NCBI GenBank assembly: GCA_003216615.1
Contig: QCIP01000007.1
Coordinates: 42,964 to 106,963 of the forward strand
Direction: 5' to 3'
Length of the DNA stretch: 64,000 nt
Source of the DNA: Prochlorococcus sp. AG-402-M15
GTDB lineage: Bacteria > Cyanobacteriota > Cyanobacteriia > PCC-6307 > Cyanobiaceae
The translations under genes were made by a program, and so were the position numbers. Positions 1 through 10,080 of this stretch are shown here, piece by piece. The stretch's first letter is position 1. Each line of letters opens with the position of its first letter. The notes under the pieces were generated by a model. The model ran no database searches and was not told the origin of the DNA. It saw only the letters and a list, made by a program, of their open reading frames with translations.

Positions 1-1245
1 CATTATTTTTGAGTTACCTTTGGCGAGAAGTGAAGCAATAGCAAGACTCATTGCTACTCGATGATCCGTCTCACTGTCTACTTCTGCAGAATTAAATTTT
101 GAATGACCATTAATTATTAATCCATCCTCTTTTTCTGTTATTTCAGCACCGAATTTATGCAATTGTCTTGCCATGACTTTTAATCGATCCGTTTCCTTAA
201 CTCTTAATTCTTGTGCATCCTTAATTTCAGAAACTCCATTACAAAAACAGGCAGCTACAGTAAGTATAGGAATTTCATCTATAAGTTTTGGGAGAATATC
301 TCCTTCAATAGTGAATGATCTTAAATTATTTGCAGTCTTTACGTAAATGGATCCAATAGGTTCTCCTGCGATCGTTGATTTATCTAAAATCTCATAATTG
401 CACCCCATTGAATCCATTACATTTAAGATCCCTGTTCTAGTAGGATTTAATCCAACATTCTTTATTAAAATCTCCGAATTTGGAACAATAGATGCAGCAA
501 TCATCCAAAAGGAAGCAGAGCTTATGTCTCCAGGGATTAATATTCTCTGACCAATTAAGTTTCCCCCTGACTTTATAACTACATTTCTTCCTAATTCTCC
601 TCTGATACTTATGTCTGCTCCAAATGCTTTTAACATTCTTTCGGTATGATCTCTGGAAGATGCTGGCTCAATAACAGAAGTGGTTTCAGAAGCTTTGAGA
701 CCTGCCAATAATATTGCCGATTTTACTTGAGCACTCGCTATAGGTGTTCCAATAACACATCCTTTAAGTTTATTCCCCTCAATTGAGATTGGAGCTTTGT
801 TCCCTCTTTCTCTTCCAAAAATTTTGCCACCCATCAGAGATAATGGTTTACCCACTCTCCCCATGGGCCTTTCCTTAAGAGAAGTGTCCCCAGTTAAGAT
901 GAAATTCTTACCTTCTTGTCCAGCTAGTAAGCCCATTAATAATCTCATAGTGGTTCCCGAATTTCCACAATTTAGAATTTCTTTAGGCTCTTTTATTCCA
1001 TCGAGACCCAATCCCGAAATCGTAAAAGGTTCATCTTTTTTTATTTCTGGTATATTTACACCCAATTTTCTAAGACAATCAGCAGTTGAAAGCGGATCTT
1101 CAGAATGTAAAAACCCCTCAATAGTTGTCTTACCCCGAGCAATACTTCCTATTATCAAAGCTCTATGGGAGATAGATTTATCTCCAGGCACTTTTATTTT
1201 TCCTTTTAAATTACCTCCACCTTTTATTGTGCGGGTATTATTCAT
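1..1245 (-). CDS. aroA: 3-phosphoshikimate 1-carboxyvinyltransferase (EPSP synthase), C-terminus outside window
   Basis: Sixth step of the shikimate pathway: joins phosphoenolpyruvate to shikimate-3-phosphate, giving EPSP for aromatic amino acids and plastoquinone/tocopherol head groups. The reverse strand is open from an ATG at 1243-1245 to the window edge (415 codons). The N-terminus shows the family [10 protein letters not shown] substrate-binding motif at about residues 20-29 (Lys23, Ser24, Arg28). The last visible part reads [14 protein letters not shown], typical of the end of the second domain. About 20 residues should lie beyond base 1, since the family is usually near 435 aa. It is divergent from comB across about 125 bp. 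Family assignment is firm; completeness cannot be judged here. Confidence 0.95.
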   Translation of the reverse strand, partial: MNNTRTIKGGGNLKGKIKVPGDKSISHRALIIGSIARGKTTIEGFLHSEDPLSTADCLRKLGVNIPEIKKDEPFTISGLGLDGIKEPKEILNCGNSGTTMRLLMGLLAGQEGKNFILTGDTSLKERPMGRVGKPLSLMGGKIFGRERGNKAPISIEGNKLKGCVIGTPIASAQVKSAILLAGLKASETTSVIEPASSRDHTERMLKAFGADISIRGELGRNVVIKSGGNLIGQRILIPGDISSASFWMIAASIVPNSEILIKNVGLNPTRTGILNVMDSMGCNYEILDKSTIAGEPIGSIYVKTANNLRSFTIEGDILPKLIDEIPILTVAACFCNGVSEIKDAQELRVKETDRLKVMARQLHKFGAEITEKEDGLIINGHSKFNSAEVDSETDHRVAMSLAIASLLAKGNSKIM

Positions 1246-1371
1246 TTTCAAATTAATACTTGATAAATTTTTATAAATACAAATTTAGATATATATTATC
1301 AATAAGTTTGTTTTTAAAAAAAAAATAATCAAATTAAGTAACTGTTTTCTATAATAAATTTAGAAAAGGAT

Positions 1372-2106
1372 TTGATCATTAATCTTACTTATTATCACGT
1401 TGCAAAGGATGTTCCTGAAATAAGTCCCGATATTGCAGTTGTTATTGATGTTTTGAGAGCTACAACCACAATTTCTTGGGCTTTAAAAAATGGAGCTGAC
1501 TCAATACAAGTTTTTGCAGATTTAGATTTACTGAAAGAGTCTGCTACTAAGTGGCACGCTAAAGAGAAGCTTATGCTTGGAGAGAGAGGAGGGAAGAAAA
1601 TTGAGGGCTTTGATCTGGGAAATTCTCCTTTGTCAGTTACAAAAAAAGTTGTTAATGGTAAAAGACTATTTATGAGTACGACAAATGGGACTAAATCATT
1701 GCAAAAAGTTCAACATGCAAAGCATTTATTTGCTATGGGACTCCCGAATAGGAAAGCAGTTGCAGAAAAAATCATTTCATTAAAAAGTGAAAACGTTTTA
1801 ATACTAGGTAGTGGTTGGGAAGGCTCATATTCACTTGAGGATTCTTTAGCTGCTGGCGCTTTGGCTGCATACTTGGAACGGAACTGTGATTTTGAAATTA
1901 ATATTCTGAATGACGAATTACAGGCTGCTTTGGCACTCTGGGATTTTTGGAAAAATGATATTTTGAAATGTTTAAAAACAGCAACCCATGGCAAAAGATT
2001 GACTAGTCTTGGAGATTATGAGGATGATTTTAAATGTTGCTCTGAACTTGATTGCTTAGATATTGTTCCAGCTCAAGTTGAAAGAGGTGTAATTCGTGCC
2101 TCATGA
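1372..2106 (+). CDS. comB: 2-phosphosulfolactate phosphatase family protein
   Basis: ComB-family phosphatase, 244 aa. In methanogens ComB dephosphorylates 2-phosphosulfolactate in coenzyme M synthesis; cyanobacteria lack coenzyme M, so the true substrate here is unknown. The family signature VIDVLRATTTI lies at about residues 24-34 with Asp26 and Arg29. A second conserved block with GERGG and GFDLGNSP lies near residues 70-84, and a STTNGT block near 100. The start is TTG at 1372, with an AGAAAAGGA ribosome-site-like stretch just upstream. It is followed after 30 bp by the nitrilase-family gene on the same strand and begins a tight five-gene rightward run. Confidence 0.88.
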   Translation: MIINLTYYHVAKDVPEISPDIAVVIDVLRATTTISWALKNGADSIQVFADLDLLKESATKWHAKEKLMLGERGGKKIEGFDLGNSPLSVTKKVVNGKRLFMSTTNGTKSLQKVQHAKHLFAMGLPNRKAVAEKIISLKSENVLILGSGWEGSYSLEDSLAAGALAAYLERNCDFEINILNDELQAALALWDFWKNDILKCLKTATHGKRLTSLGDYEDDFKCCSELDCLDIVPAQVERGVIRAS

Positions 2107-2136
2107 TTTACGAATTGGTTCAATAGGAGTAAATTC

Positions 2137-2964
2137 TTGACTGATTTTTTGGTAGCTGCATTGCAAATTACGAGTACTTCAAATGTTGAAGCAAATTTTG
2201 CTCAAGCAGAAGAGCAGATCGAATTAGCTTCTAGAAGAGGTGCTGAATTAATCGGATTGCCTGAGAATTTTGCTTTCTTAGGAGAAGATGATGAAAAACT
2301 TACATTGGCTTCTGAATTGTCAATGAAGTGTGCAAATTTTCTCAAAACCATGTCACAAAGATATCAAGTTTTTCTTTTGGGAGGAGGTCATCCTGTTCCT
2401 GCTGGTGATGATAGGCATACTTTCAATAGATCAGCATTATTTGGTAAAGATGGACAGATTTTGGCAAAATACGACAAAATTCATTTATTTGATGTTGATT
2501 TGCCAGATGGTAATTTATATAAAGAATCTTTTACTATTTTATCTGGGGAGAAATATCCGCCCGTTGTAGATGTCCCAGGTTTATGCAAAGTAGGACTATC
2601 AATTTGTTATGACGTGAGGTTCCCTGAGCTTTATAGATATTTGTCTTCAAATGGTGCAGAGCTGATTATGATTCCCGCAGCTTTTACAGCATTTACTGGA
2701 AAAGATCACTGGCAAATCTTGTTGCAAGCAAGAGCGATTGAAAATACAACATATGTTGTGGCTCCAGCTCAAACTGGTATTCATTATGGGAGAAGACAAA
2801 GTCATGGCCATGCAATGGTAATTGACCCATGGGGTACTGTTTTATCTGACGCTGGAAAAACTCAGGGTGCTGCGATTGCTCCCGCGGATAAAGAAAGAGT
2901 TAAGAAAATTAGGGAGCAGATGCCAAGTCTTAGGCATAGAAAAAACAAATTGTTTTCAAAGTAA
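2137..2964 (+). CDS. carbon-nitrogen hydrolase (nitrilase superfamily, Nit1/Nit2-like amidase)
   Basis: Nitrilase-superfamily hydrolase, 275 aa, of the Nit/omega-amidase branch. The catalytic triad can be placed: Glu43 in LPEN, Lys114 in KYDKIHLFD and Cys157 in SICYDVRFPE. Members of this branch remove deaminated glutathione or other short amides, a metabolite-repair role; that function is inferred from family only. The start is TTG at 2137. The stop overlaps the next start by one base (TAATG), so it is probably co-transcribed and translationally coupled with the cell-wall amidase. Confidence 0.9.
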   Translation: MTDFLVAALQITSTSNVEANFAQAEEQIELASRRGAELIGLPENFAFLGEDDEKLTLASELSMKCANFLKTMSQRYQVFLLGGGHPVPAGDDRHTFNRSALFGKDGQILAKYDKIHLFDVDLPDGNLYKESFTILSGEKYPPVVDVPGLCKVGLSICYDVRFPELYRYLSSNGAELIMIPAAFTAFTGKDHWQILLQARAIENTTYVVAPAQTGIHYGRRQSHGHAMVIDPWGTVLSDAGKTQGAAIAPADKERVKKIREQMPSLRHRKNKLFSK

Positions 2965-4049
2965 TGTCAAAGTTTTTAAATAAAAAACTTTTTCATTATT
3001 TATTTGTTTTTTTATTTTTAAATTCTGCATTACTCCCAGTAAAATCTTCAAGCGCTCTAGCTGCATGGGTATTAAAAGCAAATGGTGTTTTAGAATTAAG
3101 AACTAAATCAAACACAAATTTAAAAGCATACTTTCAGAAGGCTAACCAAATTTATGGCGATAGATTCTGGGTAGATTTTCCTGGAGAATTAAAAAATCCC
3201 AGAAGAATAAAAGGCAATGGTCCAATAAAAGAAATTAGATTAGGTAAACCAGATAAGGGTAAAACAAGGCTAGTAATTGAATTTAAGGAAGAAACTTTTT
3301 TGAGCCCCTTGACTTGGCGAATGATTGGATTAGATCAAAATAGGTGGAGAATTAAACTATTCACACCAAAATATTCATTTAATAAGATTGGTGAAGGTAT
3401 AGTTGAAAATAGAAAAACAAATTTTAAAGCAAATAAAAAATCAAGTTATATAAAAAAAAGGGTTAATGATTACTTGCAATTGCCAGACGTAAAACGTAAC
3501 ACATTCTCGGTTGTTATAGATCCAGGGCATGGAGGAACTGATCCAGGGGCAATAGGAATTGGTGGTATGCGGGAAGCAGATGTTGTACTTGAGGTTTCCA
3601 AAATAGTTGAGAAGTTACTTTCTGAGAAAGGAATCAAGGTAAGGTTAACTAGAAACAAAGAAGTTGATTTGGATTTACCTCCAAGAGTTTCTTTCGCTAA
3701 TAATTTGGATGCTGATATCTTTGTAAGTATTCATGCGAATGCATCAATAGGAAAAAAAAGGAATATTAATGGGTTGGAAACCTTCTACTTTAGAGGGGGA
3801 AGAGGTAGATTATTAGCCACAAGAATTCAAAAACAAATTCTAAGAGTTTCCCCTGGGAGTCCTGATCGAGGAGTTAAACATGGTAGATTTTACGTAATTA
3901 AGAATACTAAAATGCCTGCAGCTCTCGTAGAAATTGGTTTTTTAACAGGAAGATTAGATGCAAGAAGATTAGAAAAAACTGCGCATCGTAAAAGAATAGC
4001 ATATGCAATAGCAAAAGGCATCCTTGAATATTTTTCTAAATTAGGGTGA
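2964..4049 (+). CDS. amiC: N-acetylmuramoyl-L-alanine amidase with AMIN domain
   Basis: Periplasmic zinc amidase that cleaves the N-acetylmuramoyl-L-alanine bond to separate daughter cells, 361 aa. It has an N-terminal signal segment (about residues 8-34), an AMIN-type beta domain for wall localisation (about 35-150) and an Amidase_3 catalytic domain (about 180-355). Zinc/catalytic motifs visible are DPGHGG, the Glu in GMREAD, SIHANA and the late VEIGF glutamate. Its ATG shares one base with the preceding stop, and its stop overlaps the GTG of murI by 4 bp, so it is translationally coupled with another peptidoglycan gene. Confidence 0.92.
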   Translation: MSKFLNKKLFHYLFVFLFLNSALLPVKSSSALAAWVLKANGVLELRTKSNTNLKAYFQKANQIYGDRFWVDFPGELKNPRRIKGNGPIKEIRLGKPDKGKTRLVIEFKEETFLSPLTWRMIGLDQNRWRIKLFTPKYSFNKIGEGIVENRKTNFKANKKSSYIKKRVNDYLQLPDVKRNTFSVVIDPGHGGTDPGAIGIGGMREADVVLEVSKIVEKLLSEKGIKVRLTRNKEVDLDLPPRVSFANNLDADIFVSIHANASIGKKRNINGLETFYFRGGRGRLLATRIQKQILRVSPGSPDRGVKHGRFYVIKNTKMPAALVEIGFLTGRLDARRLEKTAHRKRIAYAIAKGILEYFSKLG

Positions 4050-4840
4050 AACTTAAATTAGGTATATTTGATAGTGGTATAGGTGGTTTTACTATCCTTA
4101 ATTCTTTGCTAAAAACTCGTAAAGATGTTGAAGTTTTTTATTTGGCTGATACAAAAAGAATCCCATTTGGAAATAAAAGTTTTAAAGAAATAAGATTAAT
4201 TGCAAAAGAGATTTGCACCTTTTTTGAAGATAAGAATTTGGATGCACTTTTAATAGCTTGTAATACTACAAATGCATGCGCACTTGATATTCTAAAAAAT
4301 AAATTAAATATCCCATGCTTTGATCTTATAAACTCAGTATCAGAATTAGTTAATAAACAAATAATTGGTGTCTTAGCCACACAAACAACTGTTAGATCAT
4401 CATATTATAAAGTCGCTTTGAGTTCTAAAAAAAAGAACTTGATGATATTTCAACAAGAATGTCCAGAATTTGTTGAGGAAATTGAAAAAGAAAAACTGGA
4501 TTTTAATAAGTTAAATTTTCTTTCGGATTTGTATTTAAGACCTCTATTAAATAAAAATATTGAAGAATTAATACTTGGATGTAGCCACTATCCTTTAATT
4601 TATAACTTTCTGAGAAAGAAAATAGATTCAAATATAATAATTATTGATCCATCGGAAGCGTTAATAAAAAAATTTAATGAAACTTTTGCTATTTCAAAAA
4701 ATGACGGCTATGAAAGTCTTTCTTACGAAAATGTAAAATTCTTTGTTACCTCCGAAAAAGATGAATTTTTCAAAAAAGTAAAAAATTGGCTTGAAATTAA
4801 TAAAGAAATTAGGTTAGTTAACCTCCGAAGCAATGTTTGA
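4046..4840 (+). CDS. murI: glutamate racemase
   Basis: Makes D-glutamate for peptidoglycan, 264 aa. The two catalytic cysteines are present: Cys72 in ACNTTNA and Cys179 in GCSHYP. The substrate-binding FDSGIGG motif is at residues 8-14. The start is GTG at 4046, inside the GTGA overlap with the amidase stop, which argues strongly for coupling. The polyprenyl diphosphate synthase gene follows after 27 bp; it may serve quinones rather than the wall, but it continues the same transcriptional direction. Confidence 0.95.
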   Translation: MKLKLGIFDSGIGGFTILNSLLKTRKDVEVFYLADTKRIPFGNKSFKEIRLIAKEICTFFEDKNLDALLIACNTTNACALDILKNKLNIPCFDLINSVSELVNKQIIGVLATQTTVRSSYYKVALSSKKKNLMIFQQECPEFVEEIEKEKLDFNKLNFLSDLYLRPLLNKNIEELILGCSHYPLIYNFLRKKIDSNIIIIDPSEALIKKFNETFAISKNDGYESLSYENVKFFVTSEKDEFFKKVKNWLEINKEIRLVNLRSNV

Positions 4841-4867
4841 TTCTTTAGTATGTAAGAGAGGTCAATC

Positions 4868-5839
4868 ATGAACACAGTAACAAAACTACTACAACCAGTT
4901 GAAAATGATCTTGATGATCTTATTCTTGAACTGAAAAATTTAATTGGAGCTGGTCATCCAATTCTTCAGGCTGCAGCAGAACATCTTTTTAGTGCTGGAG
5001 GAAAAAGACTAAGACCGGGTATTGTTTTGTTGATTTCAAAAGCAATATCTAATGAATTCAGCCTAACAAGTAAGCATAAAAGGCTTGCTGAAATTACTGA
5101 AATGATTCATACCGCATCATTAGTCCACGATGATGTCGTCGATGAAGCCTCTACAAGAAGGGGTGTAGATACAGTTCATAGTAGATTTAATACCAGAGTA
5201 GCTGTCTTGGCAGGTGATTTTTTATTTGCTCAAGCGAGTTGGCACTTGGCAAACCTTGATAATGTAAATGTTGTTAAATTACTAAGTAGGGTAATTATGG
5301 ATTTGGCAGAAGGAGAAATTAAACAAAACTTAAATAGATTCGATTCGGCTCAATCTTTTTCTAAATACATAAATAAAAGCTATTGTAAAACTGCATCATT
5401 AATAGCAAATAGTTGTAAAGCAGCTGGAGTCTTGAGTGATCTTAGTGATGAAAAATTAACCTCACTATACGATTTTGGGAGAAATATTGGATTAGCATTT
5501 CAAGTTGTAGATGATATTCTTGACTTTACCGGAAATGATAAACAACTAGGAAAACCTGCTGTAAGTGATCTTGCAAGTGGTTATCTTACTGCACCAGTTT
5601 TATATGCCTTAGAAGAAAATAAAAAATTGTCTGTACTTATTAACAGAGAACTTTCTGAAAAAAATGATTTAGAAGATGCTCTTAATATCATTATGAATTC
5701 AAAAGCCATCGAAAGTTCGAGAAAACTTGCTGAGGATTTTGCGATGCTCTCTAAAGAAGCAATAGTTTGGCTTCCTGATTCAGACTACAAAAGAGCTTTG
5801 TTGGCTCTACCAGAGTTTGTTCTCAGCCGTATTTATTAA
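4868..5839 (+). CDS. sds: long-chain trans-polyprenyl diphosphate synthase (solanesyl type)
   Basis: Extends allylic diphosphates with isopentenyl diphosphate, 323 aa; in cyanobacteria this family makes the plastoquinone side chain. Both Asp-rich Mg-diphosphate motifs are intact: DDVVD at residues 88-92 and DDILD at 215-219. The GGKRLRPG block near residues 44-51 and the GD at 116-117 are also typical. The residues before the first Asp motif (SLVHDDVVD) are small, consistent with a long-chain product, but chain length cannot be read with certainty. The start is ATG at 4868 with AAGAGAGG upstream. Confidence 0.9.
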   Translation: MNTVTKLLQPVENDLDDLILELKNLIGAGHPILQAAAEHLFSAGGKRLRPGIVLLISKAISNEFSLTSKHKRLAEITEMIHTASLVHDDVVDEASTRRGVDTVHSRFNTRVAVLAGDFLFAQASWHLANLDNVNVVKLLSRVIMDLAEGEIKQNLNRFDSAQSFSKYINKSYCKTASLIANSCKAAGVLSDLSDEKLTSLYDFGRNIGLAFQVVDDILDFTGNDKQLGKPAVSDLASGYLTAPVLYALEENKKLSVLINRELSEKNDLEDALNIIMNSKAIESSRKLAEDFAMLSKEAIVWLPDSDYKRALLALPEFVLSRIY

Positions 5840-5932
5840 ATCTACAAAAAGCAATTTCCCAGCTAAATTAATATTAAAATTTTTGATAACCATAAATTTT
5901 TGGACTAAGTTAATTAAGCTTTAATTTATTAA

Positions 5933-7912
5933 ATGTCTTTAAAAAAAAATTCAATTAATAACATCCTCGATGAAAAGAGAATTTTTCCTCCTTCTAAAGA
6001 ATTTTCAGAAAAATCCAATATTAGATCTAAAAAAGAATTACTTAGTCTGAAAAAACAAGCATTAGATAATCCAATTAAATTTTGGGAATCTTTTGCAAAA
6101 TCTGAATTGGATTGGTTCGAGCCATTTCAAACTGTATTAGATAGTGACAATGCACCCTTCTTTAAGTGGTTTAAGGAAGGGAAACTCAATATCACGTATA
6201 ATTGCTTGGATAGACATATCAAGAGAGGTCGGGGAGGGAAAACTGCACTGATATGGGAAGGTGAACCTGGAGATAGCAAAAAATATACTTATGAAGAACT
6301 TCTAAAGGAAGTATGCAAAGCCGCTAATGCACTAAAAGCAACTGGAGTAAAAAAAGGAGATTTGGTATGTATTTATATGCCAATGATTCCTGAGGCAATG
6401 TTTGCAATGTTAGCCTGTGCAAGAATTGGGGCGCCACATTCAGTAGTCTTTGGAGGATTTTCTTCAGAAGCCTTAAAGGATAGATTAATTGATGGGAATG
6501 CTAAATTTATTATCACCGCAGATGGTGGATTTAGAAAAGATAAGGTGATAGAGCTTAAGCAAGCAGTTGATGCGGCAATTGAAAGTGGAGCAGATAAAGT
6601 TGTTGAAAAAGTTGTTGTTGTTAAAAGAACTAAAAAAAACATTCCAATGGTTGATGGTAGAGATTATTGGTGGCACGAATTACTGAAAGATCAAAAAGAA
6701 TGGTGTGAACCTGAAATAATGAACAGCGAAGATAGACTTTTTATTCTTTATACTTCTGGCTCTACAGGAAAACCTAAAGGTGTAGTTCACACTACAGGTG
6801 GCTATAATCTTTGGTCCCATTTGACATTTAAATGGATTTTTGATTCAAAAGATGATGATATTTACTGGTGTACTGCTGATGTTGGTTGGATTACAGGACA
6901 TAGTTATATAGTTTATGGACCCTTATCTAATGGCACTACAACATTAATGTTTGAGGGAGTTCCTAGACCTTCTAATTTAGGAGCATTTTGGGAAATTATT
7001 CAGAAATATAAAGTCTCGATTTTTTATACTGCTCCAACAGCAATAAGAGCATTTATGAAGTCTGGCCGTGAAATTCCTGATAAATATAACCTAGAGAGTC
7101 TTAGGCTTTTGGGCACAGTTGGAGAACCAATTAATCCTGAAGCATGGATGTGGTACAAAGATGTTATTGGTAAAAATAAATGTCCCATAGTTGATACTTG
7201 GTGGCAAACTGAAACTGGTGGTGTGATGATAAGTCCTTTGCCTGGAGTTGTTGCCACAAAGCCGGGTTCAGCTACTTATCCCTTGCCTGGTATTGAAGTT
7301 GAAGTCGTCGATAAGAATGGAGATAAGGTAATGGAGAACGAGGGTGGGTATTTAATAATTAAGAAGCCTTGGCCAGGAATGATGCGGACAATTCATAGAA
7401 ACTCAGAGAGATATTTGGAGAGTTATTGGGAATATATTCCCTATAAAGGAGAAAAGAATGTATATTTTGCTGGAGACGGCGCTCGCATTGATGAAGATGG
7501 ATATATATGGATTATGGGGAGAGTTGATGATGTTATAAGTGTTTCAGGACATCGGTTGGGAACAATGGAAATAGAATCTGCTTTGGTAAGTCATAAATTA
7601 GTTGCAGAAGCTGCTGTAGTAGGAAGAAGAGATGATCTAAAAGGTGAAGTTATAGTTGCTTTTGTATCCCTAGAGAAAGACGTGAAAAGTTCTTCAGAAT
7701 TAATAGATAACTTAAAGAAACATGTTGTTAATGAAATTGGAATTATCGCGAAGCCCGAAAAAATTATAATTTCTGACTCACTTCCGAAAACACGGAGTGG
7801 GAAGATTATGAGGAGAATTTTAAGATCTTTAGCCGCAGGAGAAGAAATTAGTGGTGATATAAGCACTCTTGAAGATAGTTCTATTTTGGAAAAGTTGAAA
7901 GAAGCATCCTAA
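5933..7912 (+). CDS. acs: acetyl-coenzyme A synthetase
   Basis: Activates acetate to acetyl-CoA through acetyl-AMP, 659 aa, the normal length for AMP-forming Acs. The ATP-binding motif [11 protein letters not shown] lies at about residues 272-282. The WWQTETGG block is near 423-430. The C-terminal [10 protein letters not shown] carries the Lys that is acetylated in regulated family members. It is a single-gene unit with a 93-bp AT-rich leader. Its stop overlaps the convergent DUF1350 gene by four bases (CTAA), so it cannot have a private intrinsic terminator. Confidence 0.96.
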   Translation: MSLKKNSINNILDEKRIFPPSKEFSEKSNIRSKKELLSLKKQALDNPIKFWESFAKSELDWFEPFQTVLDSDNAPFFKWFKEGKLNITYNCLDRHIKRGRGGKTALIWEGEPGDSKKYTYEELLKEVCKAANALKATGVKKGDLVCIYMPMIPEAMFAMLACARIGAPHSVVFGGFSSEALKDRLIDGNAKFIITADGGFRKDKVIELKQAVDAAIESGADKVVEKVVVVKRTKKNIPMVDGRDYWWHELLKDQKEWCEPEIMNSEDRLFILYTSGSTGKPKGVVHTTGGYNLWSHLTFKWIFDSKDDDIYWCTADVGWITGHSYIVYGPLSNGTTTLMFEGVPRPSNLGAFWEIIQKYKVSIFYTAPTAIRAFMKSGREIPDKYNLESLRLLGTVGEPINPEAWMWYKDVIGKNKCPIVDTWWQTETGGVMISPLPGVVATKPGSATYPLPGIEVEVVDKNGDKVMENEGGYLIIKKPWPGMMRTIHRNSERYLESYWEYIPYKGEKNVYFAGDGARIDEDGYIWIMGRVDDVISVSGHRLGTMEIESALVSHKLVAEAAVVGRRDDLKGEVIVAFVSLEKDVKSSSELIDNLKKHVVNEIGIIAKPEKIIISDSLPKTRSGKIMRRILRSLAAGEEISGDISTLEDSSILEKLKEAS

Positions 7913-8631
7913 TCAGATTCATCAATTAAACTGGAAATTCTTTTTATAGTATTTTTCTTGAGATCATCATCTGCCCAGTCTCCCAAGAAATTTTCTCTTA
8001 GTCCTGCACTAGCAATTATGGTATGTGTGCCTTTTAACATTATCCCCTTAGAATTGTCTTCTTTTCGTGCTTTAAGACAAGATAATAATTTATCTGTTTG
8101 ATCTAATTCGTCTGAGTTGAATTTTATTAGGAAGTTATTTTTTTGATTATAAGTATTTTCAATTATTCGCAAAGTTCTTTTAGGACTTGGGCTGAATTCA
8201 CTATTGAATTCTAATTTTTGAGCAATCTGTTTTAATAATGGAATTGATTTGTTAGCACTAAAATTATTGAAACTAATTGATATAAATTTTTCGCAATTTC
8301 TTCCGCCATCAGGAGAAATTAAATGAAGTTTACAGCCTAGGCTATGACCAATTCTTATTGAAGGAATTGATTCCCCTATTCTTTTAGATAAGGAGATTCG
8401 GCAATTTTTAAAATCCTTCCATGCTTTAATAGCAAGTTGTTGGTGATCAAATTGTGGAGTGTACCTGTATGCATGTACTGCATAGTTTTTATTAATTAAG
8501 CTCTCTATGAATCTTCTATAGGTTAAATCCGGTTTAGTAGCTAGATAACTTCCACCGATAAATTCCACAATTTTCTTGGGATTTGAAGGCCAATAACAAA
8601 AATTGTTAAACTGATATTTTGTAAAAGTCAT
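7909..8631 (-). CDS. DUF1350 family protein (alpha/beta-hydrolase-like)
   Basis: Conserved protein of oxygenic phototrophs, 240 aa, matching DUF1350. It has an [18 protein letters not shown] opening and a nucleophile-elbow-like GHSLGCKL near residues 114-121, suggesting an alpha/beta-hydrolase fold. No full catalytic triad can be confirmed by eye and no substrate is known. The gene ends tail to tail with acs in a 4-bp overlap and diverges from the exonuclease gene over about 118 bp. Confidence 0.8.
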   Translation of the reverse strand: MTFTKYQFNNFCYWPSNPKKIVEFIGGSYLATKPDLTYRRFIESLINKNYAVHAYRYTPQFDHQQLAIKAWKDFKNCRISLSKRIGESIPSIRIGHSLGCKLHLISPDGGRNCEKFISISFNNFSANKSIPLLKQIAQKLEFNSEFSPSPKRTLRIIENTYNQKNNFLIKFNSDELDQTDKLLSCLKARKEDNSKGIMLKGTHTIIASAGLRENFLGDWADDDLKKNTIKRISSLIDESD

Positions 8632-8749
8632 TTTTTATAAATCTAAGTAAGTTTCGAAAATTATTTTCTAATCAAATTTCTTAATTTATATTAATTTAAA
8701 AGAAATTTATATTAAATGCGTCAATATAAATGAAAGTGTTTTCAGGAAA

Positions 8750-9529
8750 TTGGAATTATACAATAAAAAAGAGTTGAATCAATTGGATTTTCTTCAGGAT
8801 CAAATTAAAAGTGATCTTTCCGAAGAAAGTGTAACTAATCAAAATAAAAAATTTGAAAAAATTTTAATTCTTGATACTGAAACAACAGGTTTAGATGAAA
8901 ATAAAGATGAAGTTATAGAGATAGGTTGTATTTTGTTTGATGTATCTCATAAATGTGTACTTTCACAGGTCTCATTTTTATTTCCAGTTAATAATAATGA
9001 AGCCGAATATGTAAATGGTATATCTGCAGAAGTAACTAATATTTCTCAACCATGGGAAGATGGATTGAATTTCTTTTTAAAACTTGTTGACTATTCGGAT
9101 TTCATCGTCGCGCATAACGTAGAGTTTGATAAGAAATGGTTTGGTAAAGGAAGATTGCCTAAACTTAATAAAAAATGGATATGTAGTTTGGAGGATATTA
9201 ATTGGTCTTTTCAAAAATCACTAAAAACCAGACCTTCAGTAACTGATCTAGCTTTATCTTTTTCAATTCCAGTTTGGAATTTGCATAGAGCTCTTTCTGA
9301 TTGTTTTTACATATCTGAGGTCTTTAAAAAATGCGATAATTTAGAGGAACTTTTACTTAAAGCTACGGAACCAAGATTTCTATACAAGGCATTGGTTAGT
9401 TATGAAGAGAGGTCTTTAGCAAAAAATGCTGGGTTTAGATGGAATAGTCCTGTGCAGGGAGCTTGGTCAAGAAAATTAACTACTGATGAAGCTAGAAATC
9501 TTGATTTTAGAGTAGAGATTTTAAATTAA
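8750..9529 (+). CDS. DNA polymerase III epsilon-like 3'-5' exonuclease
   Basis: DEDD-family exonuclease, 259 aa. ExoI is LILDTETTGLD at about residues 38-48, giving the first Asp/Glu pair. ExoII is the VAHNVEFDKKWF block near 121-132. The HRALSDC block (near 183-189) supplies the His/Asp of ExoIII. The first 35 residues are variable, and a C-terminal tail of about 50 residues is not part of the nuclease. It is shorter and less conserved than DnaQ of the polymerase, so it may be a repair or RNase-T-like enzyme. The start is TTG at 8750 with a CAGGA site upstream. Confidence 0.82.
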   Translation: MELYNKKELNQLDFLQDQIKSDLSEESVTNQNKKFEKILILDTETTGLDENKDEVIEIGCILFDVSHKCVLSQVSFLFPVNNNEAEYVNGISAEVTNISQPWEDGLNFFLKLVDYSDFIVAHNVEFDKKWFGKGRLPKLNKKWICSLEDINWSFQKSLKTRPSVTDLALSFSIPVWNLHRALSDCFYISEVFKKCDNLEELLLKATEPRFLYKALVSYEERSLAKNAGFRWNSPVQGAWSRKLTTDEARNLDFRVEILN

Positions 9530-9559
9530 TATTTAATAAATTTTTAATCAAGAAAATAA

Positions 9560-9982
9560 TTAGTGCATTTTACAGGGCATCCACTTATTACCCATTTTAT
9601 GTGCTCCAGTACATCCTTGTTTTAAGGCAGCCTTCTCAGCTTCTTCTTTGGTATTAAATAGATTTGAAAACATATTTTTCTCTTTTGAATTTAAAATTTG
9701 TTTAGAGTGATTATGATTATGGTTCTGAGAATTAGGTGAATATTCCCATACTCCCATGGTAGTAATTCCTGCAGAAATGATTCCCATCCCAACTACTGAT
9801 AAATTAACTATTCCCATTGCTACTGCACCAAAAGAAATAACACCCATAGGAACTACTCCAATACTTATTACTCCCATTGGTACTATCCCTATTGAAACGA
9901 TCCCAAGAGGTGCTATTCCAAAAGCAATTTTTTTTGGTTTTGTACCACAATGCTGAATCTCTTTATTTTTATTAATTTCCAA
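9560..9982 (-). CDS. decapeptide-repeat protein with C-terminal DUF3721 domain
   Basis: 140 aa in two parts. Residues 20-79 form six consecutive 10-residue repeats of the pattern S-x-G-x-V-P-M-G-V-I, with Gly at position 3 and MG (LG in the first) at positions 7-8. They are very hydrophobic and contain almost no charge. After a His/Asn-rich linker (HNHNH at 88-92), residues 104-140 match the short DUF3721 motif: AEKAALKQGCTGAHKMGNKWMPCKMH-like, two Cys, several His and Lys. Met104 could start the DUF3721 part alone. Function is unknown; the repeat could be a beta-helical or membrane-associated stem with a metal-binding tail, which is inference. Confidence 0.72.
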   Translation of the reverse strand: MEINKNKEIQHCGTKPKKIAFGIAPLGIVSIGIVPMGVISIGVVPMGVISFGAVAMGIVNLSVVGMGIISAGITTMGVWEYSPNSQNHNHNHSKQILNSKEKNMFSNLFNTKEEAEKAALKQGCTGAHKMGNKWMPCKMH

Positions 9983-10080
9983 TAGTTTTTCTAAATGTTA
10001 AATTAAAATTATCCCACAAAACAATCAATCAAAATTTAATTTCTCTTTAAATTAAAAATTTTGAATTATTTCTCAGAACT

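Noticed and set aside
797..1276. Open plus-strand frame of 159 codons
   Set aside because: It is antisense to aroA, which has clear EPSP synthase motifs; the plus-strand product is Pro/Phe/Ser-rich shadow sequence.
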